Below are positions 44,841 through 52,377 of a stretch of 64,000 nt of DNA, piece by piece. The notes beneath the pieces are model-generated. The model did no database searches and had not been told where the DNA came from. It worked only from the letters and a program-made list of their open reading frames with translations. Numbering within the stretch: the first letter of the stretch is position 1; every line of letters begins with the position of its first letter. A program made the translations under genes and the position numbers. Origin of the DNA: Maritimibacter dapengensis (GTDB lineage: Bacteria; Pseudomonadota; Alphaproteobacteria; Rhodobacterales; Rhodobacteraceae); the NCBI RefSeq assembly GCF_019218265.1, contig NZ_JAHUZE010000004.1:350001-414000 (forward strand), given 5' to 3'.

Positions 44841-45914
44841 ATGTTCGTTCTTTTCGTCGCAATCGCGATCTGGGGAATCGGTCACGTGCTGGACCAGCCA
44901 AAGCGCCGTCGGGTCACCTTGATCGCCCTCTTGCTGGCAGTCGTACTGTTGACCCACGCGCTATTCCCATCGAACCACCCTTTACCGCGCCTGTTCGGAG
45001 GCAATTTTGCGGCTTGGGCCACCCTTGTCGGAGGCATTGCGCTCGTGGCGATCTACCGCGAGGGGCTGAAACGACTTCGCAACCATGCAGCACCGCAAGA
45101 GGTCAAGAAAGAAGGTTCATTCAGCGAAGCCGAACTCGGACGATACGCCCGCCATATTGTCCTGCGCGAGATCGGCGGGCCGGGGCAGAAGGCCTTGAAA
45201 GACGCGCGGGTTTTAGTGGTCGGGGCAGGGGGACTAGGGTCGCCCGCTCTGCTGTATCTCGCAGCGTCGGGCGTAGGAACCGTTGGCGTGATCGACGGCG
45301 ACATCGTGGATAATTCCAACCTTCAACGCCAGGTCATCCACCGAGACGAAGATATTGGCACGCCCAAGGTTTTTTCGGCAGAGCGCGCGATGAAGGCGCA
45401 AAACCCTTACGTTGTCGTGCGGCCATACAACCGCCGCCTTACCGAAGACATTGCCGCAGATCTTTTTGCCGAATACGACTTGGTCTTGGAGGGGTGCGAC
45501 AATTTTGAGACCCGTTACCTTGTCAATCGCATCGCCGCATCCCTGCGCATTCCCGTAATCGGAGGGGCATTGACCCAGTGGGAGGGGCAGATTTCGATCT
45601 GGCACCCGGCATCCGGCGCGCCTTGTTACCAATGCGTGTTTCCAGAAGCGCCAGATCCCGGCCTCGCACCTTCCTGCTCCGAAGCGGGGGTAGCCGGACC
45701 GCTCCCCGGCGTCGTTGGCTCAATGATGGCGGTCGAAGCAATCAAGTACCTGACGGAAGCGGGCGAGACGCTGGCGGGCCGGCTCCTGATATATGATGCA
45801 CTCTATGCCGACTCGAGAATTGTGCGTGTGAAACCGCGTCCCGATTGCCCGGTTTGCGGCGCGAGACTGGACAAACCGGGTCCCGCGCTTAGCTCTTCCT
45901 TGAAGGAGATCTGA
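44841..45914 (+). CDS. moeB: Membrane-anchored MoeB/ThiF-family adenylyltransferase
   Basis: A 357-residue E1-like enzyme with an unusual N-terminus. Hydrophobic stretches at about residues 1-16, 26-42 and 57-72 precede the catalytic part. That part is complete: RYARHIVLREIGGPGQKAL, the ATP motif VVGAGGLGSPAL, DNSNLQRQVIH, the DNFETRYLVN segment, two zinc CxxC pairs (CYQC; CPVC) and the SCSEAGV cysteine. Such proteins adenylate the C-terminus of MoaD or ThiS for molybdopterin or thiamine sulfur transfer. The start at 44841 is one base after dut. The membrane anchor suggests association with the inner membrane. Confidence 0.87.
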   Translation: MFVLFVAIAIWGIGHVLDQPKRRRVTLIALLLAVVLLTHALFPSNHPLPRLFGGNFAAWATLVGGIALVAIYREGLKRLRNHAAPQEVKKEGSFSEAELGRYARHIVLREIGGPGQKALKDARVLVVGAGGLGSPALLYLAASGVGTVGVIDGDIVDNSNLQRQVIHRDEDIGTPKVFSAERAMKAQNPYVVVRPYNRRLTEDIAADLFAEYDLVLEGCDNFETRYLVNRIAASLRIPVIGGALTQWEGQISIWHPASGAPCYQCVFPEAPDPGLAPSCSEAGVAGPLPGVVGSMMAVEAIKYLTEAGETLAGRLLIYDALYADSRIVRVKPRPDCPVCGARLDKPGPALSSSLKEI

Positions 45915-47942
45915 ATGGCAAATCCGCTATTGGCCGACTGGACAGACCCCTACGAACTACCCCCGTTCGAAGCAATCCAGGACGACCATTTCCCCGAGGC
46001 GATGGATGCCGCCTTGTCCGAAGCGCGTGCAGCCGTAGATGCGATTGTGGCGCAAGAAGCGCCGCCCACGTTCGAAAATACCATCGAAGCACTCGAAATG
46101 GCTGACGCGACGCTGTCAAAGGTCGCAGGTGTGTTCTACAATCTGGTAGGCGCCGACGCGAACGAAGCGCGGCAGTCGCTGCAACGCGACCTGTCACCTA
46201 AGATGGCCGCATACTCGTCCGACATCCTGATGAACGAAGGCCTGTTCGCTCGCGTCGAAGCGCTTTGGCAGGAACGTGAGAACCTCGGCCTGACCGAAGA
46301 ACAGGCCCGGGTCCTTATGCTGACGCGGCGAGGCTTCACGCGCGCGGGGGCTGAGCTGACGGGGGCGGACCGCCATCGGTACCGTGAAATCATGGAAAGG
46401 CTCGCCATTTTGGGTACCGGGTTCACCCAAAACCTCCTGGCTGATGAGCGTGAATGGTTTATGGAACTGTCTGAGAGCGACCTCGAAGGGCTCCCGGAAT
46501 TTCTAATCGACTCTGCCCGCTCAGCAGGCGAAGAAAAGGGCGTAGGTGGCCCTGTCATCACGCTGTCCCGTTCCCTGATTACGCCGTTCCTCGCAGCATC
46601 GCCGCGCCGAGACCTGCGCAAGCGTGCATACGAAGCTTACACGGCACGCGGTGCGAACGGGGGAAAGACGGACAACCGTGCCATCGCTGCCGAGGTGCTG
46701 AAGTTGCGCGAAGAACGAGCCCGGCTCTTGGGTTACGACAACTTTGCAGCATACAAGCTTGAAACTCAGATGGCCGGGACCGCGGACCGCGTACGCGAGT
46801 TGCTCAACGATGTCTGGCGGCCGGCGCGCAACGCGGCCAATAACGACGCGGCGATCCTCGAACAAATGCTGCACGCCGATGGCGTAGCCGGCCCGCTCGA
46901 ACCTTGGGACTGGCACTACTATTCTGAGAAACGGCGACAGGAAGAACACGATTTGGACGAGGCGAGGGTCAAGCCATTCCTGCAACTCGATCGGATGATC
47001 GAGGCCGCTTTCGCAACCGCTAACCGGCTGTTCGGGCTCAAGTTCGAACGCCTCGACACACCCGGGTATCACCCCGATGTTCGAACCTATGAGGTCACTC
47101 GTGGCGGAGATCATATTGCGATCTTCATGGGGGATTACTTCGCACGCGGGTCGAAACGCTCTGGCGCATGGTGTTCCGCGATGCGAAGTCAGAAGAAACT
47201 CGGTGGTGAGACGCGTCCAATTGTCGTGAACGTCTGCAATTTTGCCCGACCTGAGGCGAACAACCAAACGCTTCTTTCCTTTGACGATGCACGAACCCTT
47301 TTCCACGAGTTCGGCCACGCGCTGCACCAGATGCTTTCTGACGTGACGTACGAAAGTATCTCTGGAACGTCCGTTGCGCGGGATTTTGTGGAGCTTCCAA
47401 GCCAGCTCTTCGAGCATTGGCTCGAAGTGCCCGAGGTCCTGGCCGAGTATGCGACACACGCCGAAACCGGTGAGCCTATGCCACGGGAATTGCTTGACCG
47501 GCTTCTCGGCGCGGCAACCTATGACATGGGATTTGCCACGGTTGAATACGTCGCCTCCGCTTTGGTTGATCTCGAGTTCCATTCCGGCCCTGCGCCTGTC
47601 GACCCGATGCAAAAACAGGCCGAGGTGTTGGAAGACCTTGGAATGCCCCATGCGATCAGGATGCGGCACGCAACACCGCACTTCGCACATGTCTTTTCCG
47701 GCGACGGGTATTCGGCGGGTTACTATAGCTACATGTGGTCCGAAGTCATGGACGCGGATGCGTTCGAAGCGTTCTTGGAAGCCGGTTCCGCCTTCGATAA
47801 GGTCACTGCCCGTGCGTTCGAGGACAATATCCTGTCGCGCGGAGGGTCTGCTGAGGCACAAGATCTCTACCTCGCCTTTCGTGGCAAGATGCCCGAAATA
47901 GATGCACTCCTGAAGGGCCGAGGTCTAGTTGCTGCCGAGTAA
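45915..47942 (+). CDS. M3-family oligopeptidase
   Basis: A 675-residue thimet-type zinc oligopeptidase related to Dcp and oligopeptidase A. The catalytic motif is LFHEFGHALHQM with His464, Glu465 and His468. The C-terminal third also holds SGTSVARDFVELPSQLFEHW, typical of M3 enzymes, whose glutamates supply the third zinc ligand. No signal peptide, so it probably degrades peptides in the cytoplasm. AAGGAG lies inside the end of the ThiF-like gene, seven bases before the ATG. The two genes abut. Confidence 0.94.
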   Translation: MANPLLADWTDPYELPPFEAIQDDHFPEAMDAALSEARAAVDAIVAQEAPPTFENTIEALEMADATLSKVAGVFYNLVGADANEARQSLQRDLSPKMAAYSSDILMNEGLFARVEALWQERENLGLTEEQARVLMLTRRGFTRAGAELTGADRHRYREIMERLAILGTGFTQNLLADEREWFMELSESDLEGLPEFLIDSARSAGEEKGVGGPVITLSRSLITPFLAASPRRDLRKRAYEAYTARGANGGKTDNRAIAAEVLKLREERARLLGYDNFAAYKLETQMAGTADRVRELLNDVWRPARNAANNDAAILEQMLHADGVAGPLEPWDWHYYSEKRRQEEHDLDEARVKPFLQLDRMIEAAFATANRLFGLKFERLDTPGYHPDVRTYEVTRGGDHIAIFMGDYFARGSKRSGAWCSAMRSQKKLGGETRPIVVNVCNFARPEANNQTLLSFDDARTLFHEFGHALHQMLSDVTYESISGTSVARDFVELPSQLFEHWLEVPEVLAEYATHAETGEPMPRELLDRLLGAATYDMGFATVEYVASALVDLEFHSGPAPVDPMQKQAEVLEDLGMPHAIRMRHATPHFAHVFSGDGYSAGYYSYMWSEVMDADAFEAFLEAGSAFDKVTARAFEDNILSRGGSAEAQDLYLAFRGKMPEIDALLKGRGLVAAE

Positions 47943-47971
47943 ATCCTCCAGTTGGGAAATATTGGGCCGAG

Positions 47972-48877
47972 TTAGGTACGGGAGGGGTCGTCCGGGTGAG
48001 GCTCGACCCCAACTGGGTCTTTGTGGATCAACACATCGGTGCCTGGAAAAGCACTAAGTATCTCCCGTCTCAACGCCGCTCCGATGGCATGCGCTTCGTC
48101 GAGTGTTTGAGCCCCGTCCAGTTCGATATGGAGGTTGACGAAGGTCACTGAGCCAGCGGTCCGCGTCTTGAGGTCATGATACCCATGCACGCCAGGGAAC
48201 TCGCGCACCAGTGCTTCGATCCCCGCGATGGTTTCCTCGTCAGCGGCCCTGTCCATCAACGCATCGAATGCCTTGCGGAAGATACCGATGGCCCCGACTG
48301 CCAGCATGATCGCCGCACCGATGGCAACCACACTGTCGATGGTTTCCAACCCGAATGTGCGGCTGGCCCAAAGCGACAGGATGGCACCCAGCGCAGGCAA
48401 CAGATCTCCCACGTAGTGCAGGCTATCTGCTGCAACCACGCGGCTTTTTGTTCGTTTCATCACGTAGCGTTGCCACAACACCAGCGCGAGCGTGAGGATA
48501 ATCGACAGGACCATCGCGGCGATGCCTTGGCTTTCGTTGGTCAAAGGCACCGGCTCGCCTGCGAACAGGCGCATGATTGCGGCGTAACCGATCACCCCAG
48601 CCGAAAGCAGGATAAAAAGCGATTGGCCAAGCGCTGCGAGATCCTCAACCGAACTGTGTCCGAAAGCGTGATCTTCGTCTGCGGGCCGGGCTGCATAAAT
48701 GATCGCGACCAACCCGCCGATCGAAACCATCAGGTCCATGGCGCTGTCTGCAAGCGAGGCGGCCACTGATAGCGCGCCGGTGCCGCCCAGGGCCCAGATC
48801 TTCAAAGCGACGAGGGTCAATGCGATGCTTGCCGAAGCGATACCGGCAGACAGGTTCAAGCGATTGTTTGCGTTCAT
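47972..48877 (-). CDS. Cation diffusion facilitator (CDF) family transporter
   Basis: A 301-residue metal/H+ antiporter of the CDF family with about six membrane segments. The metal site motifs SLADSAMDLM (segment 2) and DSLHYVGDLL (segment 5) are the HxxxD/DxxxD positions. DHAFGHSSVEDLAALGQS is the conserved loop. The C-terminal cytoplasmic ferredoxin-like domain (YHDLKTRTAGSVTFVNLHIELD) is present. The DxxxD/HxxxD combination is seen in iron or zinc exporters, but the ion is unproven. Start chosen at the ATG at 48877. Convergent with the M3 peptidase. Confidence 0.92.
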   Translation of the reverse strand: MNANNRLNLSAGIASASIALTLVALKIWALGGTGALSVAASLADSAMDLMVSIGGLVAIIYAARPADEDHAFGHSSVEDLAALGQSLFILLSAGVIGYAAIMRLFAGEPVPLTNESQGIAAMVLSIILTLALVLWQRYVMKRTKSRVVAADSLHYVGDLLPALGAILSLWASRTFGLETIDSVVAIGAAIMLAVGAIGIFRKAFDALMDRAADEETIAGIEALVREFPGVHGYHDLKTRTAGSVTFVNLHIELDGAQTLDEAHAIGAALRREILSAFPGTDVLIHKDPVGVEPHPDDPSRT

Positions 48878-48920
48878 CGCGCCACCGAAGTTTCGCAATC
48901 GGGATACAGTAGTCGGATCC

Positions 48921-49973
48921 TCAGATGAAAGCTTTTTCCACGATCCGGGTCCATGCGCGTTCGGCAAAATCCTCTTTCGCTTCTTCAAGCAGATGGCGAT
49001 GCAAGTACCAGAAAAAGTACTTCTCGTAAGGGAAGTCGGCCATCGCTTCGACACCGAAATCAAGGGCTTCACACAGATCCTCTGCGGTCCGAGCGGTCAG
49101 CGTCGCCTGCCAATAGTCCGACTTCCCGCAGGTCACGACAGGCTTTTTTTGCATTAATGCTTCGAAGCCCGCTCTTGAATTCTGCGTCACCACTAGGTCC
49201 GCAGCGGCCACGAGATCATGTACCGATGCCTCCGAGATTTGGACGTTCGGGTACTCTTGGGCAACGGCGACGATGGCGCGTCGCATCGGTTTCGACTGCA
49301 TCGGATGCATTTTCACGTAGATCACCTTCTGCGTCTCGTATTCGGCGATTGCACGTATCATTTGCTCTGTAGACAGGTAGTGCATTCGGATCGGCTGCTG
49401 CTCGATCTCTTGGCAGAATAGCGCGACCCGTGCCTTCGCCGGAGGCGGATCAAGCCGTGATGGCTGGTCGACAGGGGAGATATTGTGTTCGAGCTGCCAA
49501 CTGGTGACGCCGTTGAAAAAGTACTCTGCGGCTTCCTTGTCGATCCGTTCCGGCGCGAACTGGCCGAATCTCAGCGTGGAGTTTGGTCCGATTCCCAGTT
49601 CATCAAGGTACCAGAACCCTCTCACCGGTCCGGCACCGACATGGAGTCGGTCAGGCGCGTATCCAGCGCGATCTCCGAACATGATATGTACGTAGCCCAG
49701 ACTCTGGTCTCGCATCATGTCCGCGACTTTGGAGTTCGCACGAACCGCGCGGGTCGGTATCCCGTCGCGCAATGCACGTTCAGCCAATTTCGGAAAAAAG
49801 CCATCCCGTCCCATAAGGATATCCGAGAGCGCCTGGCTATCAGCATGAACGACAAGCATTCGGCGGTTCTGCTTCGCCAGCATCCGCGCCATAGAGGGTG
49901 TCGAGACCTCTTCCACCGCTAGTCGAACACTTCGTTTGGCTTGACGCCCCAGAGCGCGGATTTCTCCATCCAT
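48921..49973 (-). CDS. Capsular polysaccharide biosynthesis/export protein, KpsS-like
   Basis: A protein of up to 350 residues resembling the capsule Kdo-transferase/export family (KpsS/LipB). Recognisable parts are RMLVVHADSQALSDILMG, AERALRDGIPTR, KVIYVKMHPMQSKP and VVTQNSRAGFEALMQKKPVVTCG. The last two form the CMP-sugar-binding half of the family. The start is uncertain: ATG at 49973 has AGGG ahead but overlaps the SH3 gene by 55 bp, while an ATG at 49892 does not overlap. No other capsule genes are near, so it may act on its own envelope glycan. Confidence 0.78.
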   Translation of the reverse strand: MDGEIRALGRQAKRSVRLAVEEVSTPSMARMLAKQNRRMLVVHADSQALSDILMGRDGFFPKLAERALRDGIPTRAVRANSKVADMMRDQSLGYVHIMFGDRAGYAPDRLHVGAGPVRGFWYLDELGIGPNSTLRFGQFAPERIDKEAAEYFFNGVTSWQLEHNISPVDQPSRLDPPPAKARVALFCQEIEQQPIRMHYLSTEQMIRAIAEYETQKVIYVKMHPMQSKPMRRAIVAVAQEYPNVQISEASVHDLVAAADLVVTQNSRAGFEALMQKKPVVTCGKSDYWQATLTARTAEDLCEALDFGVEAMADFPYEKYFFWYLHRHLLEEAKEDFAERAWTRIVEKAFI

Positions 49974-50428
49974 CCCCGATGTCCCTCAACCTTGACCTTG
50001 CACCAAACCGGTTCACACCGATCCAGGTATATTACGACGCCAGCTTCGAGCCGGGCCTTGATCTGCGCGTCGCTCGCATCGCGCGCTCGCACGGGTGCCA
50101 GGTCGCGCTCCACGATCCCGGTTCGTGCTCCTGAAATTAGGGAGTAGTGAATCCAGCCACCAACGCCATCCCGGTCACGGACTTGTCGCCAGTGGCCGAA
50201 TTCGCCGACCACCGTGAGCGGCATACCGCGCCGTTTGAAAACCCAGTCGATCCGGTGGGTCAAGGATGGACCCCGTCGGACGTTGGCCTCGCCGACCTTC
50301 AACGAGACGAACCGCGGTATAGGGAGGTTCGTAACCGGCCCCCGCTCTGCCGCACGCGCTTCGGCGGCGGAGACGAGGAGTCCCACCACGAGAGCCGAAA
50401 ACGCCAGGAACGCGCTTATACGTGTCAT
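49919..50428 (-). CDS. Secreted protein with two bacterial SH3 domains
   Basis: A 169-residue protein with an N-terminal signal peptide (residues 1-25, SAFLAFSALVVGLLVSA then AEARA). Two SH3b-like units follow: one with EANVRRGPSLTHRIDWVF and WIHYSLISG, the second with LDRCEPVWCKVKVEGHRGWMEKSALWG. Such domains bind peptidoglycan or act as adaptors in the periplasm. The family is common in Rhodobacterales. The ATG at 50428 excludes a long arginine-rich upstream extension that looks non-coding. It is divergent from the dehydrogenase at 50560. Confidence 0.87.
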   Translation of the reverse strand: MTRISAFLAFSALVVGLLVSAAEARAAERGPVTNLPIPRFVSLKVGEANVRRGPSLTHRIDWVFKRRGMPLTVVGEFGHWRQVRDRDGVGGWIHYSLISGARTGIVERDLAPVRARDASDAQIKARLEAGVVIYLDRCEPVWCKVKVEGHRGWMEKSALWGVKPNEVFD

Positions 50429-50559
50429 AACTACTGCCCGTGAACGCTTGTTGTATTTTTTTGCCGCGCAATTTTCTTTCGCGCTGACTTGTGCCTGTTT
50501 GCGTTCCCTGACACGATGCATCACGCGCGCTGAAAAAAGCAAGCCACGGGAGGCGATGG

Positions 50560-51546
50560 ATGGCTCGGAAGCGGTTGAGTGTTGTCGTAACGCGACGGTT
50601 GCCTGAGGCAGTCGAAAAGCGCATGGCCGACCTTTTCGACGTCGAGTTAAACGAAACCGACGAACCAATGAGCCGCGACGCGTTGGCCTCTGCCATGAAA
50701 CGCGCCGATGTTCTTGTTCCAACGCTATCCGACACGATTGATCAGGCGCTTCTGGCGCAGGCTGGTGAGCGGTTGAGGCTGATCGCGAATTACGGGGCGG
50801 GCGTCGATCATATCGACGTCGGCACGGCGCGGCAGCGGGGTATCCTCGTGTCGAACACGCCCGGCGTTTCGGCCGATGACACGGCGGACATGGCCATGGC
50901 GATGATCGTTTCGCTGTCACGCCGACTACCCGAAGGCGTGCGCCTCATGGCGGCAGGCACTTGGGAAGGGTGGTCGCCCTCGGCTATGTTGGGCCGCCGA
51001 ATTGCGGGTCTCCGGCTAGGTATTCTCGGCATGGGCCGGATCGGACAGGCCGTGGCACGACGCGCGAATGCCTTCGGCATGGAAGTTCACTACCACAATA
51101 GGCGGCGACTACACGACGACATCGAAGCGGAATTGACGGCAAAATACTGGGAGAGTCTCGACCAGATGGTGAGCCGGGTCGATGTATTGTCGATCAACGC
51201 GCCACACACGCCCTCGACCTTCCACCTCATGAATGCCCGCAGGTTGAAACTCATGAAATCTGACGCGGTCATCATCAACACGTCGCGTGGCGAAGTGATC
51301 GACGAAAATGCGCTGACCCGAATGCTACGCGCCGGCGAGATCGCTGGCGCCGGCCTCGACGTCTATGAGAAGGGCAGTGAAGGAAACCCGCGGCTGCGCG
51401 AGCTCGAAAACGTTGTACTTTTACCGCATATGGGATCGGCCACGGTCGAAGGCCGGATCGAGATGGGCGAAAAGGTCATCATCAACATTAAGACCTTCGA
51501 CGACGGCCACCGTCCACCGGATCAGGTCGTGCCGGGAATGCTCTGA
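50560..51546 (+). CDS. D-2-hydroxyacid dehydrogenase, glyoxylate reductase-like
   Basis: A 328-residue D-isomer 2-hydroxyacid dehydrogenase, paralogous to the one at 24762. The NAD(P) motif is LGILGMGRIGQAVARR. The catalytic residues are expected in NTSRGEVIDENAL (Arg), GLDVYEKGSEGNP (Glu) and LLPHMGSAT (His). NYGAGVDHIDVGTARQRGI and NTPGVSADDTADMAMAM are typical of glyoxylate/hydroxypyruvate reductases. GGGAGG precedes the ATG at 50560. A lipoprotein gene follows after 48 bp. Removal of glyoxylate would suit an organism that uses glycine and methylated amines. Confidence 0.9.
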   Translation: MARKRLSVVVTRRLPEAVEKRMADLFDVELNETDEPMSRDALASAMKRADVLVPTLSDTIDQALLAQAGERLRLIANYGAGVDHIDVGTARQRGILVSNTPGVSADDTADMAMAMIVSLSRRLPEGVRLMAAGTWEGWSPSAMLGRRIAGLRLGILGMGRIGQAVARRANAFGMEVHYHNRRRLHDDIEAELTAKYWESLDQMVSRVDVLSINAPHTPSTFHLMNARRLKLMKSDAVIINTSRGEVIDENALTRMLRAGEIAGAGLDVYEKGSEGNPRLRELENVVLLPHMGSATVEGRIEMGEKVIINIKTFDDGHRPPDQVVPGML

Positions 51547-51594
51547 CCAGCGCAATCCGCTTGACCCTGCCACGCGGCGCGCCAAACTCGCCGC

Positions 51595-52263
51595 ATGAAA
51601 CGCGCCCTCATATTCGGCTTGCTCTCGCTCACCGCTTGCGCGCGACCACTGACCGAGAACGAAACGATCTTCGCTAAGAACCTGTTCGGCGACACTCTGC
51701 GCACCGATGAGGTGAGCATCATGGCGGGCGCAGGGCTGACGCCACTTCCGTGGCGGCCCAAGAACCCGGATCCTAGGGTGGATGCCGCCGCCGGAACGGT
51801 AGAACCCCGCAAGCCGCCCGACGATCTCTGTGTGCGCAAACCGAGCCCGCGCCCCTACTGGGACTGGCCAGCCGCATTCGTGCTCGACGACAACATCTAC
51901 TTTTCCTACCGATGGTATCCGTTCGACGCCTTTGAGGGCATGCCCGAGACCGTGCCATTTCCCCATTCCGTCCTCATGGCGCATGAATTGGTCCATATCT
52001 GGCAATGGCAAAACCGCGACCGCACTGGCTATTCGCCGCAGGCGTCTGGCAATGAAAGCCTCAGATCAAAAGATCCGTACTACTACGCGAACCGCGACAG
52101 CGCCGACTTCTTCGCCTTCGGGTACGAGCAACAGGCCGCGATGATCGAAGATTTCGTGTGCTACGCGCTTTTCGACCCCGAGGACCCGGTTCTGGACGAA
52201 CTAGCTCAGTTGCTTCGCCCTGTCCTTCCAGTTGACGGTTTCTTGGACAGCCTTGGGCGATGA
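51595..52263 (+). CDS. Lipoprotein with HExxH zincin-like motif
   Basis: A 222-residue protein of unknown function. Residues 1-15 form a lipoprotein signal ending in LTAC (lipid on Cys15). The central HELVHIWQWQ gives His130, Glu131 and His134, an HExxH pattern. Glu178 and Glu185 in YEQQAAMIED could supply the third ligand, as in gluzincin-type families. Tyr/Trp-rich stretches surround the motif (PYWDWPAAF; FSYRWYPF). It is therefore a candidate outer-membrane-anchored metallopeptidase-like protein. It lies between the glyoxylate reductase and the dimethylglycine dehydrogenase-like gene on the same strand. Confidence 0.75.
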   Translation: MKRALIFGLLSLTACARPLTENETIFAKNLFGDTLRTDEVSIMAGAGLTPLPWRPKNPDPRVDAAAGTVEPRKPPDDLCVRKPSPRPYWDWPAAFVLDDNIYFSYRWYPFDAFEGMPETVPFPHSVLMAHELVHIWQWQNRDRTGYSPQASGNESLRSKDPYYYANRDSADFFAFGYEQQAAMIEDFVCYALFDPEDPVLDELAQLLRPVLPVDGFLDSLGR

Positions 52264-52377
52264 CACCTACTTAGCGGTGCCGTTGGTCGCTTTTGCACCA
52301 TCAAGCGTCGGGCGAATTTGTCCTCCGATTCCGTATTGCGCCATTTTGATCGCGGACGAACAAGGGAGTCGTGTGCC

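Noticed and set aside
46521-47861. 446-codon open frame on the minus strand
   Set aside because: It is antisense to the M3 oligopeptidase with its HEFGH site; no domain can be recognised in the antisense product.
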